A stretch of DNA of 38,999 nt from CAZUDO01 sp964618895 (GTDB lineage: Bacteria > Desulfobacterota > Binatia > DP-6). Under the pieces are notes generated by a model, which saw only the letters and a program-made list of their open reading frames with translations, had not been told where the DNA came from and made no database searches. The translations under genes were made by a program, and so were the position numbers. Location: positions 1 to 38,999 of the forward strand of contig CAZUDO010000076.1 of the NCBI GenBank assembly GCA_964618895.1. The letters are read 5' to 3'. Shown here in pieces: positions 7,302 to 16,231 of this stretch. How positions within the stretch are numbered: position 1 is the first letter of the stretch; every line of letters begins with the position of its first letter.

Positions 7302-10300
7302 ATGCGCGGGCTGTTCCTCCTCCTGGGACTCGTCTTCCCGCTCGCTGTACCTCTCGGTACAACCCAGGCCTCCAACAGCTCCCCCATCGCCGTCGCGCCC
7401 GACGGCAGCGCGGTCTGGGTGGTCAATCCCGACTCGAACTCGGTCGCCAGGATCGACCCCACCACCCGGCAACGGGTCGCCGAGATTCCCGTCGGACGCT
7501 ACCCGCGCACGGTGAGCGTCACCGCCACCCGCGTCTACGTCGCCAACCAGGGCGACGACACCCTCACCAGCTTCGCCCCCGACGGCTCCGGCGTGCAGTC
7601 CACCGCGCTCGACTTCGGCTGTGCGCCCTACGCCGTGGTGGCGCGCGGTGCGCAGGTGCTCGTCACCTGCCAGAATTCGAGCCGCCTGCTCGTGCTCGAC
7701 GGCAACCTGCAGGAGCAGCGGCGGGTGTCGTTCGACTGGCCCGAGGCGCGTGCGCTCGCTGTGGCCGACAACGGCACGGCGTACGTGAGCCACTTCATCA
7801 CCAAGGAGCCGAACCACACCGGGCACGTGAGCGAGGTCGACCCCGCCACCGGGACGATCACCCGCACGCTCGACATCGCTCCCGACTTCGCCACCTGCGA
7901 GACGCGCGGCAGCGGTCAGGGCATCGCCAACCTCCTCGGTACGCTCGCCCTCGCGCCCGGCGGCGGCCTCTGGGTGGGCGGCACATTGCACAACAGTCTC
8001 CAGAAGGGACTGTTCGAGCGCAGTCGCTACTTCACGGACAAGCCCGGCATCGGCCTCTTTCCCGACCTCACCTTCGCCTCGAGCCCGAGCGGCGAGGGCG
8101 CCGCGGCACGGCGCAACATCTACAAGCCCGCGCTGCACGACATCGCACGCGCGGCGGTGTGGAAAATCGACCTGCAGAGCGGCCGGCAGGTGGGCAAGGT
8201 CGACATCGTCGGCGGCGGCACGGTGGGCGGACTCGCCTTTTCCGCCGACGGCACGGTGGCGCACGCCGTCGACATCCTCTCCAACGGCTACTACGTCTTC
8301 CGCGCCGAGCGCGGCCAGGGGAGCAATCCCGGGACGGTGTTCGACCGGGTGAGCCGCTTCGGCCCCGGGGGCGCCGAGCCCGGGCAGCCGTGCACCGGCA
8401 CCGCCGACGACACCACCGCCGAGGACGCCTACATCCTGCCGCCGCAGGCCCGCCTGGTCCCCACCGGCGGCATGAACCCGCTTGCCGCCGACACCCTGCA
8501 GCCGATCGACACCGGCCTCGAGTTCGGCGTCGACACCAGCCAGATGCGGCCGGTGCCCGACGGCGTCGGCACCACGCCCACGGGCGTCGCGTTGTCCCCC
8601 GACGGCAGCGTGGCCTACGTCGCCAACTACCTCGCCCGCACGGTGGCGGTGGTGCACGCGACGCCGGCCGGGTTCCGCTGTCAGGGCGATCCCGCCCGCG
8701 CCTGCGCCACACGTCTCGACTGCAGCGGCCTCGGCGACTGCATGCCGCTCGTGCGTGCCGTGGTCGGCACCACCGCCACCGACCCGCTGCCACCGTCGAT
8801 CCTGGACGGCAAGATCCTGTTCACCACCTCCGCGCGCGACGCCGCCGGCGCCGGCAGCCCCGTCCCGCCCTTCAACCACCTGGCGCGCGACGGCAGCACG
8901 CGCCAGGGGCAGGTGACCAGCACGGCGCGCGACGGCGCTTCGCTCAGCTGCGCCTCGTGCCACGGCGACTTCGGCGGCAACGACGGTCGCACGTGGGATT
9001 TTTCGCAGTTCGGCTCGAGCCTGCGGAACACCATGGATCTCCGCGGCCGGGCCAGCTTCGCGCCCGGGCACTGCAGCCACGACGCCAGCATCGCGTGCAC
9101 CACCAACGCCGCCTGCGGCCCCGGCAACCGCTGCCAGAACGACCCCGCGTTCACGCCCCCGAACATCGGCCAGGGCCTGCCGCCGGCACAGGCCCAGCAG
9201 GCACGCGAACGCTTCTTCAACCCCATGGGCTCGACGCACTGGAACGGCGACCGCGACGAGGTGGAGGACTTCGAATTCACCTTCCGCGAGCTCACGGGCG
9301 CAAGCGACTGCGACGGCAACGAGGACAAGCCCGAGACCTGCGTCGGCGCGCTCGCCGTCCGCCGCTTCGTCACCGACCCGGTCGACGTGCGCGTCGATCT
9401 CTCACCCCTCCCGAACCGCGCCGTGAGCGCGCGCCTCGACAACCTGGGCGACTACGTCTACAGCCTGACCGAGTTCCTGCGGAACCCGAATCTCGCCGCC
9501 GGCACGACGCCGTCCGACGCGGCCGCCCGCGGCCGCCTGATCTTCAACGATCCGGTGGTCAACTGCAGCTTCTGCCACAACGGCCCGGCCCCTGGGCGCC
9601 AGCAGTTCACCAACAAGCGGCCCAACGGCGGCTACGACCTGACGCTCACGCCGCGCGCCGACCTGAACAGCCCCTTCGTCCGCTTCGATGTCGGCACGGC
9701 GAGCGTGTTCGACGAGACCAGCCCGTTCGACATCGCCAACGACGAGGCCGGGCTCCTCGGCTTCACGCTCTTCCAGAACGAGCAGAACAACGTCCCCGGC
9801 GAGCGCGCCACGTTGAACGCCTACCTCACCCCGCTTCTGAACGACGTGTGGAACACCGCGCCCTACCTGCACGACGGCACCGCCCCCACGCTGCTCGACG
9901 TGGTGCGCCCGTGCAGCACCAAGCTCGAGGAGGGCAACGAGTGCCGCATCGCCGGCAAGGGGCGCAACATCGACGACCAGCACGGGGTCACGTCGTTCCT
10001 GTCCGCCGAGCAGCTGAACGACCTGACCGCCTTCCAGAAGGCGCCGCACGGGCCCATCAACCAGACCTCGTTCCTGCGCAACATCCGCATGGAGCCGCCG
10101 CGCGTGGACCTGCGCTTCGGCAAGAAGCCCACCACCGCCAAGCTCACGGTGAAAGGCGCGGCGCCCTTGCCCGCCGGCCGCACACTCGCACCCGACCAGG
10201 CCGGCACGCGCGTCAGCATCGCGCTGCCGGCGGGCGAGGCGATGACCATCGTGCCCTTCAGCATTCCGGCCGGTGCCATGAAGGCGAACGGGGCCCGCAC

Positions 10301-10532
10301 CACGTTCCGCTTCGCCGACCGGCGTGGGCGGGTCGCCAACGGCGCGCGCAAGCTGATCGTGAAGACGAAGGGGGGCCGCCTGCGCTTCCTGCTCGTGGTC
10401 GCGGGGACGGACCTGTCGGTGCTCCGCGCCCCCCGGCCCAATTACACGATCGCGCTCACCGTCGGCGACGACGTCGTCGCCGTGACCCGCGGCTACAAGG
10501 CCAACAAGAAGGGCACCCGGATCAAGGGATGA
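7302..10532 (+). CDS. Exported beta-propeller/di-heme c-type cytochrome (MauG/peroxidase-like)
   Basis: A 1076-residue exported protein; the ATG at 7302 gives a clean signal peptide (MRGLFLLLGLVFPLAVPLGTTQAS). The first ~450 residues are YVTN-type beta-propeller repeats, e.g. SSPIAVAPDGSAVWVVNPDSNSVARID and VALSPDGSVAYVANYLARTVAVV. The later half carries two CXXCH heme sites, CASCH near residue 550 and CSFCH near residue 755. It also has YLHDGTAPTLLDVV, typical of MauG/cytochrome c peroxidase di-heme folds. Two Cys-rich inserts (around CQGDPARACATRLDC and CSHDASIACTTNAACG) are unusual. The last ~140 residues are a separate beta-rich module. Periplasmic or surface electron transfer is likely and the substrate is unknown. 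A TTGACA hexamer at 7264-7269 lies upstream without a convincing -10. Its stop overlaps the next start (ATGA). Confidence 0.85.
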   Translation: MRGLFLLLGLVFPLAVPLGTTQASNSSPIAVAPDGSAVWVVNPDSNSVARIDPTTRQRVAEIPVGRYPRTVSVTATRVYVANQGDDTLTSFAPDGSGVQSTALDFGCAPYAVVARGAQVLVTCQNSSRLLVLDGNLQEQRRVSFDWPEARALAVADNGTAYVSHFITKEPNHTGHVSEVDPATGTITRTLDIAPDFATCETRGSGQGIANLLGTLALAPGGGLWVGGTLHNSLQKGLFERSRYFTDKPGIGLFPDLTFASSPSGEGAAARRNIYKPALHDIARAAVWKIDLQSGRQVGKVDIVGGGTVGGLAFSADGTVAHAVDILSNGYYVFRAERGQGSNPGTVFDRVSRFGPGGAEPGQPCTGTADDTTAEDAYILPPQARLVPTGGMNPLAADTLQPIDTGLEFGVDTSQMRPVPDGVGTTPTGVALSPDGSVAYVANYLARTVAVVHATPAGFRCQGDPARACATRLDCSGLGDCMPLVRAVVGTTATDPLPPSILDGKILFTTSARDAAGAGSPVPPFNHLARDGSTRQGQVTSTARDGASLSCASCHGDFGGNDGRTWDFSQFGSSLRNTMDLRGRASFAPGHCSHDASIACTTNAACGPGNRCQNDPAFTPPNIGQGLPPAQAQQARERFFNPMGSTHWNGDRDEVEDFEFTFRELTGASDCDGNEDKPETCVGALAVRRFVTDPVDVRVDLSPLPNRAVSARLDNLGDYVYSLTEFLRNPNLAAGTTPSDAAARGRLIFNDPVVNCSFCHNGPAPGRQQFTNKRPNGGYDLTLTPRADLNSPFVRFDVGTASVFDETSPFDIANDEAGLLGFTLFQNEQNNVPGERATLNAYLTPLLNDVWNTAPYLHDGTAPTLLDVVRPCSTKLEEGNECRIAGKGRNIDDQHGVTSFLSAEQLNDLTAFQKAPHGPINQTSFLRNIRMEPPRVDLRFGKKPTTAKLTVKGAAPLPAGRTLAPDQAGTRVSIALPAGEAMTIVPFSIPAGAMKANGARTTFRFADRRGRVANGARKLIVKTKGGRLRFLLVVAGTDLSVLRAPRPNYTIALTVGDDVVAVTRGYKANKKGTRIKG

Positions 10533-12661
10533 CCACGCGCGGCGCCGCGGCGGTGGCAGGCCTCGTCCTGCTCGCAAGCCGGCTGGCGCTGGCGGCCGAT
10601 CCCTGTGCGACCCCGGTCGGGAGCGTGTCGGGAACGGTCGTGCGGGCCGGCGACGACACGCCCGTCGCGGGCGCGCGCGTGCGCGTCCAGGGCTGCCTCG
10701 GCGGGGCCGCGACGACCGATGCGACGGGGGCGTTCACCCTTCCCGTCCCGGCCGGCACGATGGTCGTGGCGGCGGTCGCCGACGGGCACTTCGTCGGCTG
10801 CTGGCGGAGCACCGCCGGCGAGTGCACGCCGGTTGGGGCCGGCGCCACCGACCTCCGCATCCGTCTCGAGGCGATCACGGCCAGCGACGATCCCGCCTAC
10901 ACCTTCCGCGACCCGAGCACGTGCGCGCCCTGCCACCAGGACATCGTCGACCAGTGGAGCCGCTCCACCAAGGCCACCACCAACCAGAACCGCTGGGTGC
11001 TCGACCTCTACAACGGCACCGACGCCACCATGCCGCCGGGCCCGCCGCCCGACCCGCAGAACCCGCCCTACTTCGCCTTCCTGGCGCGCCACAACGTGGA
11101 CGCTCGCCACCCGACCCGCTTCGGCGAGTGCGCCAACTGCCATCAGCCCGAGTACGTCGGCACCAATCCCACCAACACCGACTTCAACGCCTTTGCCGGC
11201 ACCGATCGTCACGGCGTGGGCTGCGACTTCTGCCACAAGATGGTCGACGTCGACACCTCGGCCGAAGGACTGCCGCGGCCCAACCTGGTGCCGCCGCACG
11301 ACGGCCTCGGCCCGGCCAAGACGACCATGCTGCGCGCCACCACGCAGCCCTGGCTGGTGTTCGGGCCGCACGAAGACGTGACCTTCGCGAAGGAGCCCGA
11401 CATGCGGGCCGGGCACGCGAGCATCCTGCGCTCGAGCCGCCTGTGCGCCGCCTGCCACGAGGACTCGACCGATCCGCGGGACCAGCACGGCGACTTCATT
11501 GGCACGTACACCGGACCGGCCTCGCAGCTCACCTACAGCGAGTGGCTCGCGAGCCCGTACGCCGCCGAAGGCGTCCAATGCCAGGACTGCCACATGCCTC
11601 CGGTCGGTACCGACACCATGTGCAGCGTGCCCGGCGTCCCACGGCGCGACCCGAGCCAGATCCGCTCGCACACGTTCGAAGGGACGACGCCCGCGTTCCT
11701 CCGCCGGTCCGCCAAGCTCCGCACCTTCACCACCATCACCGACGACACGCTGTCGGTGCGCGTCGACGTGACCAACGTGGGCGCCGGGCACAGCCTCCCG
11801 ACCGGCGTCACACTGCGGAACCTGATCCTGGTCGTGCAGGCGACCGATCGGAATGGCACGCCGCTCGAGCACCTGGACGACCGCGTCATCCCCAACTGGG
11901 GCGGCGCCGGCCCGCGCGACCAGGGCAACTTCGCCGGCCTGCCCGGCAAGGGCTACGCGCGCGTGCTGGTGGACGAGTCGCTGGTGGAGAACGTGCTCTT
12001 CACGGTCGCGGTGGCGGCGTTCGACAACCGCATCCCGGCCCGCGCCACCGACACCACCACGTACACGTTCGCCCTGCCGCGCGACTGGCGGAAGCGCGAC
12101 GTCCGTGTCGACACGCGCCTCTACTATCGCCGCGCCTTCAAGCCGACCGCCTCGCAGCGCAAGTGGAACGTGCCGCTGGCCGGCAACGCCCACGGCACGC
12201 GCGGTGACGGCGGCGACTACGACGAGAACTTCGTCATGGCCGCGACGCGGAACTTCCTCACCTGCAAGGGCAAGCTCGCCAAGCTGCGCGCCACCGTGCC
12301 GGTCGGGAGCACGACCGCGGAGGTGAGCGCGACCCTGGCCATCCCGAAGGGCGTCACCTTCGATCCGCGCCAGCACGGCGTCGGAGTGATGCTCGGCCAT
12401 CCCGACCGGCCGGCGGCGGCGCTGCAGGAACGCCTGGAGGGGTTCACGGTCAACGGACGCACGGTCTCGCTCACCGACACGACCGGGCCGATCGCGGGGC
12501 TCAGCTTCACGCGCGCGAGCGCACGCAGCGTGCGCATGGCACTCCGGCTGCCGGCGCAGTCCCTGGCCTCTGGGCTGGCGCTCGGCATCGACAGCGGCGA
12601 CGTGTGCTTCCGGCGGCCGTTGCGCTGCAAGACGAAGCGCGGCGCGCTGGTGTGCCGATAG
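10529..12661 (+). CDS. Exported pentaheme c-type cytochrome
   Basis: A 710-residue protein with a signal peptide (TTRGAAAVAGLVLLASRLALAAD), then a carboxypeptidase-regulatory-like beta domain (GSVSGTVVRAGDDTPVAGARVRVQG). Five CXXCH heme motifs follow: CAPCH (C132), CANCH (C201), CDFCH (C232), CAACH (C306) and CQDCH (C351). Next come a beta-rich region with DVTNVGAGHSLPTGVTLRN, common in multiheme cytochromes of the c554/NrfA-like group, and a C-terminal beta module ending in VCR. It probably shuttles electrons with the upstream di-heme protein, since the start codon overlaps that gene's stop and the pair is translationally coupled. No enzymatic activity such as nitrite or hydroxylamine conversion can be assigned from the sequence. 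Confidence 0.85.
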   Translation: MTTRGAAAVAGLVLLASRLALAADPCATPVGSVSGTVVRAGDDTPVAGARVRVQGCLGGAATTDATGAFTLPVPAGTMVVAAVADGHFVGCWRSTAGECTPVGAGATDLRIRLEAITASDDPAYTFRDPSTCAPCHQDIVDQWSRSTKATTNQNRWVLDLYNGTDATMPPGPPPDPQNPPYFAFLARHNVDARHPTRFGECANCHQPEYVGTNPTNTDFNAFAGTDRHGVGCDFCHKMVDVDTSAEGLPRPNLVPPHDGLGPAKTTMLRATTQPWLVFGPHEDVTFAKEPDMRAGHASILRSSRLCAACHEDSTDPRDQHGDFIGTYTGPASQLTYSEWLASPYAAEGVQCQDCHMPPVGTDTMCSVPGVPRRDPSQIRSHTFEGTTPAFLRRSAKLRTFTTITDDTLSVRVDVTNVGAGHSLPTGVTLRNLILVVQATDRNGTPLEHLDDRVIPNWGGAGPRDQGNFAGLPGKGYARVLVDESLVENVLFTVAVAAFDNRIPARATDTTTYTFALPRDWRKRDVRVDTRLYYRRAFKPTASQRKWNVPLAGNAHGTRGDGGDYDENFVMAATRNFLTCKGKLAKLRATVPVGSTTAEVSATLAIPKGVTFDPRQHGVGVMLGHPDRPAAALQERLEGFTVNGRTVSLTDTTGPIAGLSFTRASARSVRMALRLPAQSLASGLALGIDSGDVCFRRPLRCKTKRGALVCR

Positions 12662-12872
12662 CGCACACCGCATGCTCGCGCCGCGTGACGGGTACGTGCG
12701 CCTCACGACAACTTTGGTAGACGTGGACGCACAGGGAGCGCCGGTGCACTCTCCTTGCACATTCGCAAGCTGGTCCGATGCGTCATTGACGTAGCGACGC
12801 GTCCGGGGGCATCGCGCGGCGGAGGGACAATTGCATGGGGCACAGGGAACGCCACGCGTCTGTCCACAGCTC

Positions 12873-12880
12873 GGGAGGAG
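12873..12880 (+). promoter_or_regulatory. Ribosome binding site that fixes the start of the DNRLRE protein
   Basis: GGGAGGAG lies seven bases before ATG 12888. The frame is open further upstream, to an ATG-like start at 12831, but only 12888 has a strong Shine-Dalgarno and is followed directly by a signal peptide. The 226 bases between 12661 and the start show no clear sigma70-type promoter. Confidence 0.7.
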
Positions 12881-12887
12881 ACGTTCC

Positions 12888-14987
12888 ATGCCATCGAAGC
12901 GGATTCCTGCCCTTCCACTCCTCGGTGTCCTCACGATCGGCGGTGCGCTCTTTGCCCCACCCCCCACCACCGGAGCGACGCTCACTCTCAACGCGAGCAC
13001 CGATTCCTGGCTGCAGCAGGACAGCCCCAACAGCAACAGCGGTAACGACATCGCCAACGACGTGAAGTCCCAGAGCGCCGCCGAGCGCCGCACCGTGATC
13101 CAGTTCGGCCTGGCCTCGGTGCCCGCCTGCGCGACGCTGACCAACGCCACCCTGCGCCTGTTCGTCAACAGCAACACCCTGGCCACTACGCGTACGCACG
13201 CGGCCCACCGCCTGACGGCGAGCTGGACCGAGCTCGGCGTCACCTGGAACAAGCGGGACGGGGTGACGAACTGGGCCGCGGCGGGTGGCGACTTCGCCGC
13301 CGCCACGGCGACCGCCACGGTCCCCGGTGGCACCGGCACGTTCGTCGAGTGGAACGTGACCGCGGACGTGGCCGCCTTCCGGGCCGGCACCGCCACCAAC
13401 CAGGGGTGGCTGGTGAAGGACGCCAGCGTGGGCACGCCGCCCGACAGCACCGTCAGCTACGCGTCCCGCACCAACACCACGGTGAGCCGGCGGCCGCAGC
13501 TCGTGCTGACCCTCACGGGCAACGACGCGGCATGCGACGACGCCAACCCCTGCACGACCAACACCTGTGATCCCCTCATCGGCTGCCAGACCGCCAACGT
13601 TTCCGCCGGTACGCCCTGCCCCGACGACGGCAATCCGTGCACCACCGACACCTGCAACGGCAGCGGCGCGTGCACGCACCCGGCCGGGAATGCGGGGACG
13701 GAGTGCCGGGGCGTCGCCGGCCCCTGCGACGTGGCCGAGACCTGCACCGGCACCAGCAGCGCGTGCCCGGCCGACGCGTTCGCGTCGACGGCAACCGTCT
13801 GCCGCGCTGCCACCGACCTCTGCGATGTGGCCGAGACCTGCACCGGGGCCGACGCCAGCTGTCCCGCCGACGGCGTCGCGCCGACCACGACGGTGTGCCG
13901 GCCGGCCGCCGGCGCCTGCGACCTGGCGGAGACGTGCACAGGGGCGGGCACGAGCTGCCCCGCCGACGCGAAGAGCACCGCCGAATGCCGTCCGGCAGCA
14001 GGCGACTGTGACGTGGCCGAAGACTGCACCGGGACCTCGGACGACTGCCCCGCCGATCAGGTCGCCTCGACCGCGGTGGTGTGCCGTGCCGCGGCGGGTC
14101 CGTGTGACGTGAGCGAGAGCTGCAACGGCACCGGGGCCGCATGCCCGGCCGACGGGTTCGAGGCGGCCTCCGTCGAATGCCGTGCCGCCTCCGATGTGTG
14201 CGACGTGGCGGAGCAGTGCACCGGCGCGAGCGCGACCTGTCCGGCCGACGGCTTCGAACCCACCACCATCGAGTGCCGCGCCTCCAGCGGCCCGTGTGAC
14301 CAGGCCGAGCTGTGCACGGGAGCGAGCGCCGCCTGTCCGGTCGACACCGGCCAGCCGGACGGTGACGGCGACGGCGTGTGCGACGCGCTGGACGTGTGCC
14401 CCGTCGATGCCGATCCTGCCCAGACCGACACCGACAATGACGGCGCGGGCGATGCCTGCGATCCCTGCACCAGCACGGCGGTCGTGGCCATCCCCAAGGT
14501 CACCGTGAGCAAGCTCGCCCTGCCGTCCGGAGACGAGAAAATCAGGTTCAGGGGCGAGCTGACGCTGCCGCATCCGTTCGTGCCTGTGCTCGAGCCGGAG
14601 CTCAAGGGCGCGCGCGTGCTGATCGAGCGCTCGGACGGGACGCCCGTGCTCGACGCGTTGCTGCCCCCGGGGGCCTTCACCGCGCTCACCCAGGCGGGCT
14701 GGCATACCTCGAGCACCTCGTTCATCTACAAGAACACGGGCGCGGTGACGCCGCCGATCGGCGGCATCGTCAAGATGGTCATCCGGGACCTCTCTACGCG
14801 AACGCCAGGCCTGCTCAAGTTCTCGGTGACCGGCAAGGGGGCCACCTACACGGTGGAGTCGGCTACCCTGCCGCTGCGGGCGACGTTCGTGCTGGATCCC
14901 GACGGGCAGTGCGGTACCGCGGTGTTCCCGGGCCCACCCCCCGTGCCGGTGTGCTCGCTCGCGACCACAGTGCTCAAATGCAGGTAG
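12888..14987 (+). CDS. Exported DNRLRE-domain protein with disintegrin-like Cys repeats
   Basis: A 699-residue exported protein with signal peptide PSKRIPALPLLGVLTIGGALFA. Residues ~30-205 form a DNRLRE-type beta domain, with SWTELGVTWNKRDGVTNW and a terminal RRPQLVLTLTG. Two CxDxNPCTTxTCD-type Cys segments follow. Then come seven tandem ~32-residue units of the form C-R-x-A-x-x-x-C-D-x-A-E-x-C-T-G-x-x-x-x-C-P-A-D, which closely resemble metalloprotease disintegrin loops. A TSP3-like calcium repeat (DGDGDGVCDALDVCPVD) precedes a C-terminal beta module ending in KCR. It is probably a surface or secreted adhesive/structural protein. It is downstream of the cytochrome pair but separated by 226 bases, so it may have its own promoter. 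Confidence 0.8.
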   Translation: MPSKRIPALPLLGVLTIGGALFAPPPTTGATLTLNASTDSWLQQDSPNSNSGNDIANDVKSQSAAERRTVIQFGLASVPACATLTNATLRLFVNSNTLATTRTHAAHRLTASWTELGVTWNKRDGVTNWAAAGGDFAAATATATVPGGTGTFVEWNVTADVAAFRAGTATNQGWLVKDASVGTPPDSTVSYASRTNTTVSRRPQLVLTLTGNDAACDDANPCTTNTCDPLIGCQTANVSAGTPCPDDGNPCTTDTCNGSGACTHPAGNAGTECRGVAGPCDVAETCTGTSSACPADAFASTATVCRAATDLCDVAETCTGADASCPADGVAPTTTVCRPAAGACDLAETCTGAGTSCPADAKSTAECRPAAGDCDVAEDCTGTSDDCPADQVASTAVVCRAAAGPCDVSESCNGTGAACPADGFEAASVECRAASDVCDVAEQCTGASATCPADGFEPTTIECRASSGPCDQAELCTGASAACPVDTGQPDGDGDGVCDALDVCPVDADPAQTDTDNDGAGDACDPCTSTAVVAIPKVTVSKLALPSGDEKIRFRGELTLPHPFVPVLEPELKGARVLIERSDGTPVLDALLPPGAFTALTQAGWHTSSTSFIYKNTGAVTPPIGGIVKMVIRDLSTRTPGLLKFSVTGKGATYTVESATLPLRATFVLDPDGQCGTAVFPGPPPVPVCSLATTVLKCR
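13704..14350 (+). repeat. Seven tandem ~96-bp repeats encoding disintegrin-like Cys units
   Basis: Each unit encodes about 32 residues with six regularly spaced cysteines and the core CDVAETCTG. One unit is shorter (AKSTAE). Divergence between units shows an old, stabilised expansion rather than a recent slippage event. Confidence 0.8.
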
Positions 14988-15000
14988 GCTGCCGGCGGTC

Positions 15001-15801
15001 TCAGGGCTCGCCGAGCAGTGTCAGCGTTTCGGCGTGCAGCACACCGTTCGTGGCCACGGCCTCACCGGCGCCGATGGTGCGATTCCCCTGCCAATCCGTG
15101 AAACGCCCCCCCGCCTCCTCGATCACCGGCAGGAGCGCGGCGCAGTCCCACACGTTGACGATCGGATCGAGCGCGATCTCCGCCCGGCCGGTGGCGACCA
15201 GCGCGTAGCCGTAGCAGTCGCCCCAGGTGCGCTGCAGCTGGGTGCGTGCCGCCAGGCGCGCGAACGCCTCCGAGCGGCCGCGCGCGGTGCGCTCGTCGCT
15301 CGACACGATCAGCGCGTCTTCCAGGCGGGTCGTCGTCGACACCCGGCACGGGCGGCCGTTCCAGGTGCACCCTTCGCCGTGCGCCGCAGCCAGCATCTCG
15401 TCGAGCGCGGGCAGGTAGATGACCCCCACCACCGGCTCGCCGCGCACCTCGACGCCGATCAGCGTGCCGTAGAGCGGCACGCCGCGGACGAAGCTGCGCG
15501 TGCCGTCGAGCGGGTCGACGATCCACCGGATGGGCGCGCTGCCGGCGGTCTCGCCGTCCTCCTCCCCCAGGATGGCGTGGGTGGGGAACGACCGCCCGAT
15601 GACCTGGCGGATGAGCGCCTCGGCCTCGCGGTCGGCGGCGGTGACGGGGGTGGCGTCGGCCTTCCATTCGACCGCCACGCCGGCGTTGAAGTACGCCAGC
15701 GTACGCCGGCCGCCCGCCCAGGCGGCGGCCATGGCCACGTCGAGCAGGTCGCGCAGGCGGGGTTCGGCCACCGGGCAGCAGATACGGGCCGCAAGGCCCA
15801 T
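15001..15801 (-). CDS. hisN: Histidinol-phosphatase HisN-like / inositol-monophosphatase family
   Basis: A 266-residue IMPase-fold phosphatase. The metal-binding motifs are intact: GEEDG (Glu), WIVDPLDGTRSF (Asp-x-x-Asp-Gly-Thr) and NVWDCAALLPVIEEAGG. The sequence around PLYGTLIGVEVRGEPVVGVIYLP and TWGDCYGYALVATGRAEIALDP is closest to the HisN type, which removes phosphate from L-histidinol phosphate in histidine synthesis. Inositol monophosphatase or another sugar phosphatase cannot be excluded. ATG 15801 was chosen over a TTG two codons earlier. It is convergent with the DNRLRE gene, only 13 bases away, with no terminator hairpin seen. No other his genes are nearby. Confidence 0.82.
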   Translation of the reverse strand: MGLAARICCPVAEPRLRDLLDVAMAAAWAGGRRTLAYFNAGVAVEWKADATPVTAADREAEALIRQVIGRSFPTHAILGEEDGETAGSAPIRWIVDPLDGTRSFVRGVPLYGTLIGVEVRGEPVVGVIYLPALDEMLAAAHGEGCTWNGRPCRVSTTTRLEDALIVSSDERTARGRSEAFARLAARTQLQRTWGDCYGYALVATGRAEIALDPIVNVWDCAALLPVIEEAGGRFTDWQGNRTIGAGEAVATNGVLHAETLTLLGEP

Positions 15802-15838
15802 GGTCAACTGCGGGGTCGTCGGCTATAGGCCGGCGGAG

Positions 15839-16231
15839 ATGACGGTCCTCTTCTGGGTCCTCGGCATCACGAACGTCGCCCACGGCATCTGGATGCTCGT
15901 CGACCCCGAGCGCTGGTATCACGACCTCCCGGCTGCGGTGCCCGACACCGGCCCGCTCAACCTGCACTTCGTGCGCGACATCGGCGCCACGTTCTTCACC
16001 ATCGGGCTGGCGTTCTGCGTCGCGGCGCTGCGGCCGCGGGCGCGCCGCGGGGTCCTCTACGGCGCGACCCTCTTCTTCGTCCTGCACGCCGCCGTGCACG
16101 TGGCGGATCTGATCGCCGGCCGCCTGCCCGCCGCGCACTGGTGGATCGACCTGCCGGGCGTGTTCGTGCCGGCGGTGTTCCTGCTCGTCCTGTGCCTGCC
16201 ACGCTGGGGGCCGGCAGCGGGCCGGTCGTGA
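15839..16231 (+). CDS. Small four-helix membrane protein, function unknown
   Basis: 130 residues with about four hydrophobic segments: TVLFWVLGITNVAHGIWMLV, an RDIGATFFTIGLAFCVAALR helix, GVLYGATLFFVLHAAVHVADLI and VFVPAVFLLVLCLPRW. The pattern LNLHFVRDIGATFF is common in small uncharacterised inner-membrane proteins of the DoxX/DUF4345-like type. I cannot name the family with certainty. It is divergent from hisN, with 37 bases between starts, and overlaps the next gene by GTGA, so the two form an operon. Confidence 0.7.
   Translation: MTVLFWVLGITNVAHGIWMLVDPERWYHDLPAAVPDTGPLNLHFVRDIGATFFTIGLAFCVAALRPRARRGVLYGATLFFVLHAAVHVADLIAGRLPAAHWWIDLPGVFVPAVFLLVLCLPRWGPAAGRS

Noticed and set aside
8159..10528. 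Extension of the pentaheme cytochrome frame far upstream into the di-heme gene
   Set aside because: The upstream part is an Arg-rich out-of-frame reading of the preceding gene; ATG 10529 gives a proper signal peptide and ATGA coupling.
13704..14350. Regular ~96-bp periodicity as a CRISPR array
   Set aside because: The units are divergent coding repeats with conserved cysteines, with no identical short repeats separated by unique spacers.
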